Of a stretch of 37,477 nt of DNA, positions 1 to 6,060 are shown one piece after another (positions within the stretch are counted from its first letter, which is position 1; each line of letters begins with the position of its first letter). A program made the position numbers and the translations under genes. The DNA comes from a virus: the IMG/VR virus record IMGVR_UViG_3300042549_000664, positions 1 through 37,477 of that record; one strand, 5' to 3'. Below the pieces are notes generated by a model, which did no database searches, had not been told where the DNA came from, and was given only the letters and a program-made list of their open reading frames with translations.

Positions 1-127
1 AAATAATCACATCTTTGGCGCTGATTAATCTGTTAGTCAGCGTAAAAGTTACATTGGTCAACGTATTTAGCGTTGCACCGTTTGTTGTAATTTGGCCCAT
101 GCTTGCGTTAACCGTAACGCCAGTTGA
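1..127. repeat. Terminal direct repeat, left copy
   Basis: These 127 bases are identical to 37351-37477. An open reading frame continues in frame across the join, so the repeat marks closure of a circular assembly. 127 is a common maximum k-mer size in assemblers, so the length itself is probably an assembly overlap rather than a biological terminal repeat. Confidence 0.97.
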
Positions 128-250
128 CTTGCTTGTTTCTTGAGTTACCGCGCCTTGTCCAGCAAGGGCGTAACCAATTTCTTCACTAGCATAGCAAGTA
201 GTAAATTCTGGGTCTAAGTATGCAACACCAGTTGCTTTGGTATTAGACAT
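1..250 (-). CDS. Small structural-region protein, N-terminal part (gene crosses circle junction)
   Basis: The gene starts at ATG 250 directly after the TAA (251-253) of the gene before it. It reads leftward to base 1 and continues in frame at the other end of the window (37350 down to 37196), giving a protein of about 134 residues when the circle is closed. It begins MSNTKATGVAYLDPEF and is rich in Ser, Thr, Gly and Ala, which suits a beta-rich minor virion or head-decoration-like protein. I recognise no named family. It sits among small genes between the large terminase and portal, so a role in head assembly is an inference from position only. Confidence 0.85.
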   Translation of the reverse strand, partial: MSNTKATGVAYLDPEFTTCYASEEIGYALAGQGAVTQETSKSTGVTVNASMGQITTNGATLNTLTNVTFTLTNRLISAKDVII

Positions 251-403
251 TTACTTCTTCTTCGCAGTTTTAGCTGACTTTATAAAATCTTGCTTGGTCG
301 GCGCAGCCTTGCTGCCGACCTTGTTCATTTTTTCACCAGAGCCTGCTTTGATGCGTGCTTGTTTTGCGTTGATGTTGGCATAGAGACCGGGTTTAGTAGC
401 CAT
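251..403 (-). CDS. Small basic phage protein (50 aa)
   Basis: A 50-residue, very lysine-rich protein with the pattern GLYANINAKQARIKAGSGEKM followed by a basic tail ending AKKK. This pattern is familiar from many aquatic tailed phages next to terminase or portal genes, but no function is known to me. It starts at ATG 403, two bases after the stop of the upstream gene, and its TAA is immediately followed by the ATG of the next gene. The high positive charge suggests nucleic-acid or head-interior binding, which is inference only. Confidence 0.85.
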   Translation of the reverse strand: MATKPGLYANINAKQARIKAGSGEKMNKVGSKAAPTKQDFIKSAKTAKKK

Positions 404-405
404 GA

Positions 406-666
406 TTAACATTTCCATCGTTTAAGGGCTGCTTTGGCACGCTCGCCATCTTTGGCATTAGCGGCTACTGCGCCCATTCTTGCACAAAATGAATCCTTGC
501 GACCTTGGTCTGCCTTGGTCTTAGGACTAGGGGCTGGCGCTTTAAGGTTTGAGCCAGTTGCGGCATTGTACTTCTCTCTGCCTTTGGCAGTCAAACCCGC
601 GCCCTTGGATATGGGCAGCTTCTCGCCACGCCCAACAGATAGTGAAACATTCTTCTTTGTCGCCAT
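406..666 (-). CDS. Conserved basic phage protein, DUF6321-like
   Basis: An 86-residue basic protein carrying a distinctive pattern: GRGEKLPISKGAGLTAKGR, then KYNAATGSNLKAPAPSPKT, and an ending with FCARMGA and a terminal RWKC. From memory this matches the conserved phage family DUF6321, whose function is unknown. Two cysteines are present (the C of FCAR and the last residue). It lies in the small-gene cluster between large terminase and portal, transcribed with them. The family label is recalled, not searched. Confidence 0.85.
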   Translation of the reverse strand: MATKKNVSLSVGRGEKLPISKGAGLTAKGREKYNAATGSNLKAPAPSPKTKADQGRKDSFCARMGAVAANAKDGERAKAALKRWKC

Positions 667-667
667 G

Positions 668-1153
668 TTATTTCACTCCCATAAAGTTTCGCAAACGATC
701 TACATATTCCATTTGCTCAGTTGTTGGCTTCAATGCAGATGGGTCTTTACTCAAAATTCTTGCCGCCACCGTTGATAGCCTATCCATAGGGTCTGAACTA
801 TAACCAGAAAAAGCATTTTCTTGTTCTGGTGTAAGCATAAATCTTGGCGCTTCAATGTTACCTGTACGCATATGAACTCTAGCGGCTTCATTTAGCATGA
901 CAGCTTGTTTTTCATTATCTTTAAGTTGGCTATATGGATTCATAATAATGCGGTTGTCTTCCGCAGCCATCCCCGCAACATGAGGATTTTTTTTAAAAAA
1001 CTCTTCTTCACCTGAGAAAAGGTCTTGCCTAAGACCAATGCCATACACGCCTTTTGCAAAACCTGCTGATGCTCCACCTGGCATATTAAGACCCCATCCA
1101 TCCGGTTGATACAGCGCCGCGTTCTTGTACGACTCGGCGTTCCATTCTGCCAT
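668..1153 (-). CDS. Conserved hypothetical protein downstream of large terminase
   Basis: A 161-residue protein beginning MAEWNAESYKNAALYQPDGWG. I chose the ATG at 1153 over an upstream in-frame ATG at 1183 because the sequence from MAEW onward looks like the conserved start of related phage proteins. The gene overlaps the 3' end of the terminase gene by 68 bases in another frame. Recognisable stretches are AAEDNRIIMNPYS, ARVHMRTGN and TVAARILSKDPSA. I know similar proteins in aquatic phages but no function. Its position suggests a packaging or head-assembly accessory role, which is unproven. Confidence 0.82.
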   Translation of the reverse strand: MAEWNAESYKNAALYQPDGWGLNMPGGASAGFAKGVYGIGLRQDLFSGEEEFFKKNPHVAGMAAEDNRIIMNPYSQLKDNEKQAVMLNEAARVHMRTGNIEAPRFMLTPEQENAFSGYSSDPMDRLSTVAARILSKDPSALKPTTEQMEYVDRLRNFMGVK

Positions 1154-2612
1154 TGTATTCTCGGTTAGCCACAGGAAACGCAAATGTCACCGCCAGCGCA
1201 TCCGCTGCATCGGGACTTGCCAAGCCTCTTGACTTCATTTCTTTCTTGCCTTCCAAGAAAATTGTACCAGCAGAGTTAGGCTTCTTCATAGGCCCAACCA
1301 AGTCTGCCTTCAGTTGTCGGTCACTTGAGATCGCCGCAGTCTTGAGCCAGTCCCGCATCGCACCCCAAATCTCCGCACGCTTGTTACCCCACATGATCGG
1401 GTTCTTCGCCTTCCAGCCAAAGTTCACCCCACGCACTTTGTATCTCTGTTCGGTCAGCCTGTCAAGTATCCCGTAACCTAGCCCACCCTCGTCAATGATG
1501 GTCAGTGCTGGCTTGTACTCCTCGATGGCATCAATCACGTTACCCACGGTGGTCATGGTGTCGTCGCCCTTGAACCGTTTGATGGCAACCAAGTCACGCC
1601 CTTGCCGCACCACGATCACCGTGCTGTCCATGCCACCGCGTGCTGGGTCAACACCAATGACAATCGGCGCAGTCAAGTCTTTGTACTTGGGCCGCTTGAA
1701 CGCATCCTCCACAGTCACTGGGGAAATAAACTGATCCTCCCCTGCTGCTGGAAACTCGCCGTACACCTCCACCCGAGCCTGTATCGAGTCCTCGCCATAC
1801 TCCGCGATGATCTGGTCATAAATCCCATGATCCGTACCCTCGACTGTGCGTGCATCAATAACCTTTGCGTTCCAAAAGTCCCGCTTACCGTGAAACGTCT
1901 CAAAGAAATACCCGGTGTTACGCCGTGGGTTACTGAACGCAAACCAATACCGATCCAATATCTTCTCGGTAAAGAAGCCCGCCGCCACGCTCCAAATCCC
2001 ATCCGGAATACCCGACGCTTCATCAAATATCACCATCATGCCGTCATGGTTGTGGACACCCGCATACGAGTCAGGGTTCTCCTCAGACCACAACTTACCC
2101 TCCGCAGCCCAGTACCGCGTACCCTTCTTCAAGTCACGCTCTACCAAGTCAGTCACCCACGTAGCGGGAACCAGCTTGGTAGCCGATACCTCCCACCAGT
2201 GCGCGTTGATCGCCATCGTTGTCCACTTAGTCAACTCACCCCATGTGACCGTGCGTAACTGATTCTCACTGTTAGCCGACACGATGACGCTACTGCCTAT
2301 CCGGGTACTCAGCATCCACAGGATCAACCAAGACACCAGCGCCGACTTCCCAATCCCACGGCCCGACGATACCGCAGTCCGCAGCGCGTCCATGTCCAAC
2401 TGCCCACGGTTCTTCTTCAGGTGTTCTGTAATCTCGCGCAGTACATCGCGCTGCCACTTACGCGGCCCCTTGAAGTTCTCGAGTGGAGTATTCTTCTGCC
2501 CCCAAGGAAACGCATACCGCACAAACGACTCAGGGTCATCCTTGATCTGCGGACTCCAAAGCTGGGTCATCAAGACCTGTTCTTCTTCTGCCGAGTAAAT
2601 GGGCTTCTGCAA
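1086..2612 (-). CDS. terL: Terminase large subunit (DNA-packaging ATPase/nuclease)
   Basis: 508 residues, the motor that pumps DNA into the prohead and cuts the concatemer. The ATPase domain shows Walker A SSGRGIGKS (82-90) and Walker B VIFDE (194-198). The RNase-H-like nuclease domain shows acidic positions in VIGVDPARGG (D322), TIIDEGG (D374) and SPDAADAL (D468/D471). The start is TTG at 2612, preceded by GGAG seven bases upstream. It lies one base after the stop of the small subunit, and the next ATG (residue 15) is less well placed. Neighbours and motifs place it with Sf6/P22-like headful enzymes. The 3' end overlaps the next gene. Confidence 0.96.
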   Translation of the reverse strand: MQKPIYSAEEEQVLMTQLWSPQIKDDPESFVRYAFPWGQKNTPLENFKGPRKWQRDVLREITEHLKKNRGQLDMDALRTAVSSGRGIGKSALVSWLILWMLSTRIGSSVIVSANSENQLRTVTWGELTKWTTMAINAHWWEVSATKLVPATWVTDLVERDLKKGTRYWAAEGKLWSEENPDSYAGVHNHDGMMVIFDEASGIPDGIWSVAAGFFTEKILDRYWFAFSNPRRNTGYFFETFHGKRDFWNAKVIDARTVEGTDHGIYDQIIAEYGEDSIQARVEVYGEFPAAGEDQFISPVTVEDAFKRPKYKDLTAPIVIGVDPARGGMDSTVIVVRQGRDLVAIKRFKGDDTMTTVGNVIDAIEEYKPALTIIDEGGLGYGILDRLTEQRYKVRGVNFGWKAKNPIMWGNKRAEIWGAMRDWLKTAAISSDRQLKADLVGPMKKPNSAGTIFLEGKKEMKSRGLASPDAADALAVTFAFPVANREYNGRMERRVVQERGAVSTGWMGS

Positions 2613-2613
2613 C

Positions 2614-3168
2614 TTAGTTCTCCAGTCGAGGGGTTACATCTACCACATCGGCATCGACCAACCGTGCATTAGCTTGGGCCAGTGCTTCAGTAATACTGAT
2701 CGATCCGCCCAACTCCACGGTTTTAATCTCGCCGTACTTCTTACGATTATGCGCTCCCATGAGCCACTTGCGCGTGTCAATCTTTAATCTGGATCGCTGC
2801 ACATCTTCTAACGAGTCGTCGGCATCGGCAATCTCAATGATCTCGCCAGCCATGAACTCGGTACGCATCTCTTGCGCTTCGGTGAACAACTGGTTTCTCT
2901 CAGGGTTCTTTTTGATCCACCGATAAAAGTCGTTGTAGTCGATGTCGCGCTGGTCATCCCGCAGTATCTGCGACAGGCTGTTGCCGTGTGCAATTGAGTC
3001 AATGACCCGCATGAATATAAATTCATACTGAGCCAATGCGAGTGCCTTCACCTCCGGGGGTGACTTAGCAAGGCTACGAGGCGCAGGTTCTAACCAGTCG
3101 GGTATCTCAACAGCGGACTCGACGAGTGCGTCATCTGTGCCTACGGATTTAGATTGTCTTGATTCCAT
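2614..3168 (-). CDS. terS: Terminase small subunit, Sf6-like
   Basis: 184 residues from ATG 3168; the frame is open to an ATG at 3228, but that start would lie upstream of the candidate promoter. The body has the small-terminase pattern seen in Sf6-type proteins: GNSLSQILRDD, DFYRWIKKNPE (DNA-binding helices), MAGEIIEIADADD, then RLKIDTRKWLMGAHNRKKYGE. Family knowledge: this subunit recognises the pac site and hands DNA to TerL, whose gene follows one base later. The tandem-repeat region upstream is a plausible, unproven pac or origin candidate. No clear ribosome site precedes ATG 3168. Confidence 0.88.
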   Translation of the reverse strand: MESRQSKSVGTDDALVESAVEIPDWLEPAPRSLAKSPPEVKALALAQYEFIFMRVIDSIAHGNSLSQILRDDQRDIDYNDFYRWIKKNPERNQLFTEAQEMRTEFMAGEIIEIADADDSLEDVQRSRLKIDTRKWLMGAHNRKKYGEIKTVELGGSISITEALAQANARLVDADVVDVTPRLEN

Positions 3169-3171
3169 AGT

Positions 3172-3208
3172 GGTACGGATACTAGCACAGACTTGAGAAA
3201 CTTTGCAA
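3172..3208 (-). promoter_or_regulatory. Candidate leftward promoter for terminase/late block
   Basis: On the minus strand TTGCAA (3208-3203) and TAGTAT (3184-3179) are separated by 18 bases, each matching four of six sigma70 consensus positions. The expected transcript start, near 3172, would leave only about four bases before ATG 3168. The -10 overlaps the recurring word TGTGCTA (plus-strand TAGCACA 3182-3188). Moderate match only. Confidence 0.4.
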
Positions 3209-3336
3209 CACGGGTAAATAGAAGCCATTGGCTACTTGTGTAATTTGAAAAAAAAAATAAATTGTTCGTGATGCCTCCGTCAGCGTGGCCCTGTCGCCGT
3301 CGGCCCTACCCGGGGCCTCGATCCGCATGGCACGCG

Positions 3337-3463
3337 GCAGCCACGGCAGCCAGTGGATCACGGCAGCCAGCGGATCACGCGCAGCCAGTACCCGGCAGCC
3401 ATTGGCCATGTGACCATGTGCCACAATGTGCAGCCATTGGCTAAGTGCAGCCAGTGGCACGGG
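3337..3463 (+). repeat. Tandem GCAGCCA repeat array (iteron-like)
   Basis: GCAGCCA occurs seven times, starting at 3337, 3346, 3363, 3381, 3395, 3430 and 3447, giving steps of 9, 17, 18, 14, 35 and 17 bases. Units two and three share GCAGCCAGYGGATCACG head to tail. Units five and six continue as GCAGCCATTGG, sharing CCATTGG with the nearby palindromic promoter elements. The near-helical 17-18 base spacing resembles iterons or multi-site operators. Which protein binds is unknown. Confidence 0.8.
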
Positions 3464-3622
3464 TTTACGGGCTTGGGCGATGTGGTACGCTGGTGACATC
3501 GCGCAGGCGAGGGCAAGGATTGACTATTTTTGAAACTGCACAAGGATTAAGCAATCTCTAAAATCCATTGTCTTCCACAAGTCACAAGTGGCGCACTTGA
3601 TCGGGTAAAATGCCCATTGTTC

Positions 3623-3681
3623 GCCCATTGGAATAAACTATTGATACCGTAGCACAATAGATATAATTATTCGCCAGTGGC
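3623..3681 (+). promoter_or_regulatory. Palindromic promoter element, copy 1
   Basis: A 59-base element closely repeated at 4179-4237. The outer arms are CCATTGG (3625-3631) and the imperfect partner CCAGTGG (3674-3680). The inner arms are CTATTG (3638-3643) and CAATAG (3655-3660). A TATAAT hexamer lies at 3662-3667 with TTGATA at 3641-3646, a short 15-base spacer. The nine bases between the inner arms differ from copy 2 and here include TAGCACA (3650-3656). It reads as a promoter wrapped in operator half-sites. Confidence 0.65.
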
Positions 3682-3709
3682 TTGACAATACACAAAATGC
3701 CTATATAAT
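3682..3709 (+). promoter_or_regulatory. Strong rightward early promoter (sigma70-type)
   Basis: A perfect TTGACA (3682-3687) and perfect TATAAT (3704-3709) are separated by 16 bases. The start point would fall near 3716, 38 bases before the first early gene (3754). This is the best consensus promoter I found in the window and probably drives early block A with host RNA polymerase. Confidence 0.85.
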
Positions 3710-3714
3710 TGTTT

Positions 3715-3734
3715 ACATGGCAACGTCGCCATGT
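3715..3734 (+). promoter_or_regulatory. Hairpin at predicted 5' end of early transcript
   Basis: ACATGGC (3715-3721) and GCCATGT (3728-3734) are perfect inverted arms around a six-base loop. It begins at the predicted transcript start and ends a few bases before the AGGA ribosome site (3741-3744). It may stabilise the mRNA 5' end or tune initiation; this is inferred from position. Confidence 0.5.
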
Positions 3735-3753
3735 AACGTTAGGACAATTTATT

Positions 3754-3993
3754 ATGACCAAATACGATCCAAAAGACTACATCGCAAACCCTAAAAAATA
3801 CTCACTGTTCAAAACGGCCACACTAAACAAAGAGTTAATCCATGAAAACGGCAGTACCAAACCCGGCCAAATTGTTAGCTTGGAATTCTTGGGCGAAGTA
3901 TGGAATCAGTTATACCGTCGCCATGAGCCACTGTATCGGTTAAACACTGGCGACACTGTATTCGCTGGCGCACTTGGAGGGTTTGTACTGTGA
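3754..3993 (+). CDS. First early protein, unknown function (79 aa)
   Basis: Begins MTKYDPKDYIANPKKYSLF at ATG 3754, preceded by TTAGGACAATTTATT, a ribosome site of the type repeated before several early genes. An in-frame ATG at 3709 lies inside the promoter and is rejected. The protein is small, soluble and mixed in charge, with FLGEVWNQLYRRHEPLYRL in the second half. I do not recognise a family. As the first gene after the strongest promoter it is a candidate host-takeover protein, by position only. Its stop overlaps the next start (GTGA). Confidence 0.8.
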   Translation: MTKYDPKDYIANPKKYSLFKTATLNKELIHENGSTKPGQIVSLEFLGEVWNQLYRRHEPLYRLNTGDTVFAGALGGFVL

Positions 3994-4166
3994 CCAACCT
4001 AGACAAAATCGAAATCTTCAAAGTATGGTTTTCAAGCAACGGCCACTGGATATATCCAAGCCGTGCCGCAGCCGTTAACGCTTGGGCAAATCGCGGGATC
4101 GAAAATCTACCCGATGCGCCCCAAGCCGTAGGCCACTATCCTGAAATTTACAATTGGACAGAGTAA
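3990..4166 (+). CDS. Small early protein with GTG start (58 aa)
   Basis: A 58-residue protein whose GTG start (3990) overlaps the TGA of the previous gene as GTGA, the coupling used throughout this operon. It reads (M)TNLDKIEIFKVWFSSNGHW, then PSRAAAVNAWANRGIENLPD and ends IYNWTE. No family recognised. The first part (FKVWF..NGHWIYPSRAAAVNAW) looks like a compact alpha-beta unit. It is followed directly by the long palindrome at 4173-4244, which may end transcripts from the first promoter here. Confidence 0.72.
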   Translation: MTNLDKIEIFKVWFSSNGHWIYPSRAAAVNAWANRGIENLPDAPQAVGHYPEIYNWTE

Positions 4167-4172
4167 ACCATA

Positions 4173-4244
4173 AAAAACGGCCATTGGAATAAACTATTGA
4201 TCTATCAATTCAATAGATATAATTATTGTCCAATGGCCGTTTTT
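4173..4244 (+). promoter_or_regulatory. Palindromic promoter element, copy 2, inside a terminator-like inverted repeat
   Basis: A 16-base perfect inverted repeat has arms at 4173-4188 and 4229-4244 (A-run, CGGCCATTGGA and its complement, T-run). It encloses the 59-base element (4179-4237) also found at 3623-3681. Inside are CTATTG/CAATAG arms, ATTGAT/ATCAAT arms (4196-4209) and TATAAT at 4218-4223. RNA entering from the left would form a G+C stem followed by five U, like a terminator. RNA started here would begin near 4230, in the right arm. Confidence 0.7.
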
Positions 4245-4282
4245 ATTCCTATAATTCAATCACTGCAATCCGCAGTTAACCA

Positions 4283-4298
4283 GTAAGGACAATCAACC
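4283..4298 (+). promoter_or_regulatory. Repeated early ribosome-binding module, copy 1
   Basis: GTAAGGACAATCAACC precedes ATGAAAATC here and again at 4588-4612 as a 25-base identical block including the first codons. AAGGA lies nine bases before the ATG. Looser versions (AGGACAATTT) precede the genes at 3754 and 5306, so the early operon uses a shared translation signal. Confidence 0.75.
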
Positions 4299-4439
4299 AT
4301 GAAAATCGGCGATTACATTACAACCACAATTTACGGCCATCCAGTGCGCGTTTTGGTTTTGGCTATCCATGCTGCCGGGACAATTGACGTGCAACGCGCA
4401 GACGGCCAATGCTTCCGTGTATCGGGTTTGGTATTATGA
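4299..4439 (+). CDS. Small beta-rich early protein (46 aa)
   Basis: 46 residues starting MKIGDYITTTIYGHPVRV at ATG 4299, nine bases after AAGGA. The pattern GDYITTTIYGHPVRVLVL.. and ADGQCFRVSGLVL suggests a small SH3-like beta barrel, judged from alternating hydrophobic residues only. It is the first gene after the second promoter element, and its TGA overlaps the next ATG (ATGA). No named family recognised. Confidence 0.75.
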   Translation: MKIGDYITTTIYGHPVRVLVLAIHAAGTIDVQRADGQCFRVSGLVL

Positions 4440-4585
4440 GCAATAAACACCGCCTGCACTACATCGATCTGCGCCCTGCGCCCTTAAAGCGCGAGCCAAC
4501 GCAAGAATCGCTGGCCGTTTGGCTGGCCGCAGCTTTCACAATGGCCGCGCTTTATCTCGTTACTGTAATTCTTTTCTCTTTTTAA
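4436..4585 (+). CDS. Small membrane protein (49 aa)
   Basis: 49 residues with a basic, proline-containing N-terminal half (MSNKHRLHYIDLRPAPLKRE) and one C-terminal membrane segment of about 20 residues (VWLAAAFTMAALYLVTVILF). The layout predicts a single-pass inner-membrane protein with the positive end in the cytoplasm. The start overlaps the previous stop as ATGA. No family recognised. Possible roles such as superinfection exclusion or host-membrane modification are guesses from topology. Confidence 0.72.
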   Translation: MSNKHRLHYIDLRPAPLKREPTQESLAVWLAAAFTMAALYLVTVILFSF

Positions 4586-4587
4586 CT

Positions 4588-4603
4588 GTAAGGACAATCA
4601 ACC
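4588..4603 (+). promoter_or_regulatory. Repeated early ribosome-binding module, copy 2
   Basis: Identical to the block at 4283-4298 and followed by the same ATGAAAATC start. It supports ATG 4604 as the start of the clamp-like gene. Confidence 0.75.
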
Positions 4604-5236
4604 ATGAAAATCTCTATCCAAGCCTCCGCTATCCGTGCAGCCACTATCTGCGCCGCCAAAAAAGACATTCGCTATTATTTGCAAGGCGTTTACATCAACG
4701 TTGCGCACCGTGACTATGCGACGGTATGCGGCACCGATGGCCATGTGCTTTTTGCAGGCCGTGCGGCCATTGATACCCTTGATGGCCAGCAAGCCGCGCC
4801 ATGGTCAATGATCGTACCGCTAGACGTGGTTAAAAAGATCAACAAACGCGCAGCAGCCGTGATTTTAGAATCATTACCCGATGGCACTTATTTACTTGAT
4901 GGTACACGGTTTACGCCCCTTGATGGCCGTTTCCCCGATTATTCCCGCGTGATCCCCGGCATCGGCCAAATACAACCGGAAAGCGCAAAGCCGGGGCATT
5001 TTGACTATGCGCTGATCGTACGCGGTAATGATGCACTAAACACCTACTATGGCGGGAAGATTAAAGTGTATCCATTGGAGCAACGGGGCAACGATAGCGC
5101 GGTAATGCACAACGGGGAAAATGTGGCCGTTGTCGTCGTCATGCCGATGCGAATTAAAGACGTTAACGGGTATCAAGGGTTTAATGAGAATCTGCCCGAT
5201 GCACTGGCCGCCGAGCCCGTGTTAGCTGCCGCCTGA
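4604..5236 (+). CDS. Shortened DnaN-like sliding clamp (beta-clamp domain II plus part of domain III)
   Basis: 210 residues that align by eye with the second half of bacterial DnaN. DIRYYLQG (21-28) matches E. coli DVRYYLNG, TDGH (44-47) matches TDGHRLA, and SMIVPLDVV (68-76) matches HSVIVPRKGV. DGRFPDYSRVIP (107-118) matches DGRFPDYRRVLP, and VVVMPMRI (177-184) matches the C-terminal VVMPMRL. The order and spacing fit domain II. Domain I and roughly the first half of domain III are missing, so the protein is a little over half the usual 366 residues. It probably tethers the phage DNA polymerase (13368) or mimics the host clamp. The ring stoichiometry is unknown. It is preceded by the repeated AAGGA module. 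Confidence 0.83.
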   Translation: MKISIQASAIRAATICAAKKDIRYYLQGVYINVAHRDYATVCGTDGHVLFAGRAAIDTLDGQQAAPWSMIVPLDVVKKINKRAAAVILESLPDGTYLLDGTRFTPLDGRFPDYSRVIPGIGQIQPESAKPGHFDYALIVRGNDALNTYYGGKIKVYPLEQRGNDSAVMHNGENVAVVVVMPMRIKDVNGYQGFNENLPDALAAEPVLAAA

Positions 5237-5305
5237 TATTTCTATCTGCCTAGTGACAGTGGGCAGATGGGCTATATCGCCGCAAACTGTAAGGACAATT
5301 TTATT

Positions 5306-5818
5306 ATGACCATCACGACTCAAAATTTCACCCGTGCCAATCGTTTAGACGTAAACGGAAACCCGCGTTATATCTGCCACTTTTTGAACCTATCAAAGCC
5401 CGGGGACGCGGTAGACGGGGATATATCCGGCAAGTATGAAGCCGCACTGAAACGCGCCCGGGCGTTTGGTGGGCGCAAATATCACAACAAACAATACGGC
5501 GGAGGGATCATTTTTCAGTCATACAACACGCAGACACTATGCGACGATTTAAATAACGCTTTGCGCGGCCCCGTCGTTTGGAATGAGCTATGGGACGCAA
5601 TGAAAGAGACGCCTACCGCGTGGATTGAAACGACTGAAAAAATGTTTTGGGATATGTTGGAATGCTTACCGCCTAAACGCATGGATAGCCAAAAATTCCT
5701 AGTAGGTGAGGCGGATCACGACAACGGACGCGGGGAGGCGGTTTTTGCGTGCTTTAGGCGCGTCGGTTCGCGGGTGTTCGCCCGCTATTTAACAATTGCC
5801 CAGTATCAAAACGTTTAA
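5306..5818 (+). CDS. Early protein with DUF1419-like C-terminal region
   Basis: 170 residues from ATG 5306, chosen over 5267 because TAAGGACAATTTTATT, the shared early ribosome signal, stands directly before it. The N-terminal half (FTRANRLDVNGNPRYICHF, then KRARAFGGRKYHNKQYGGG) is polar and basic. The C-terminal half contains WDMLECLPPKRM, KFLVGEADHD and ARYLTIAQYQ, which reminds me of DUF1419 proteins from plasmids and phages. No biochemical function is known. The family link is recalled and moderate. Confidence 0.78.
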   Translation: MTITTQNFTRANRLDVNGNPRYICHFLNLSKPGDAVDGDISGKYEAALKRARAFGGRKYHNKQYGGGIIFQSYNTQTLCDDLNNALRGPVVWNELWDAMKETPTAWIETTEKMFWDMLECLPPKRMDSQKFLVGEADHDNGRGEAVFACFRRVGSRVFARYLTIAQYQNV

Positions 5819-5828
5819 GGGGTAAACA

Positions 5829-6059
5829 ATGACCAACGCCGAGATTAAACAATTCGACAATGCGCGGATCACTTTCCACAGGGGCGATGGTTTCAGCCCC
5901 GAGGGTATCGAGAAAAAGCCTTTCGCCACTTTTACCATAAACACAATGATATCTAGCGATGCACTTGACGCAATTATCAAAATTGTGCGGGAACACGTCA
6001 ACACCGCGCACCGTGATTGCTGCAACGTAAAACTATCAACTCAAGACTGGGATTATTAA
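5829..6059 (+). CDS. Hypothetical early protein (76 aa)
   Basis: 76 residues starting MTNAEIKQFDNARITFHRGDG, nine bases after the previous stop, with AAGGGGT in front of the ATG. It contains an alternating hydrophobic stretch FATFTINTMI followed by the helix-like DALDAIIKIVREHVNT and a short tail with two adjacent cysteines (DCCNVKL). This suggests a small alpha/beta fold. No family recognised; it belongs to the coupled early gene series. Confidence 0.72.
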   Translation: MTNAEIKQFDNARITFHRGDGFSPEGIEKKPFATFTINTMISSDALDAIIKIVREHVNTAHRDCCNVKLSTQDWDY

Positions 6060-6060
6060 C

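Larger units (their letters stand above)
3229..3753. other. Non-coding control region between divergent operons
   Basis: About 525 bases without a convincing gene, between the leftward terminase operon and the rightward early operon. From left to right it holds a run of A (3248-3257), a GC-rich segment (3280-3480) dominated by tandem GCAGCCA repeats, an AT-rich stretch, the palindromic promoter element at 3623-3681 and the strong promoter at 3682-3709. The short open frames here (3262-3444 plus; 3182-3499 and 3358-3543 minus) are composed of repeat sequence and have no ribosome sites. Replication origin, pac site and early-control functions are all possible. Confidence 0.8.

Noticed and set aside
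1-127. True packaged terminal repeat (T7-like)
   Set aside because: Length equals a standard assembly k-mer and the terminase is of the headful kind, so an assembly overlap is more likely.
434-803. Plus-strand frames opposite the 86-residue basic gene
   Set aside because: Antisense to well-supported leftward genes with conserved protein patterns.
1602-2258. 218-residue open frame on the plus strand
   Set aside because: It is antisense to the large terminase, low in recognisable patterns, and without a ribosome site.
3182-3543. Open frames across the repeat region on both strands (3262-3444 plus, 3182-3499 and 3358-3543 minus)
   Set aside because: Their sequence is the repeat array read as codons; no ribosome site, no coupling and no protein-like pattern.
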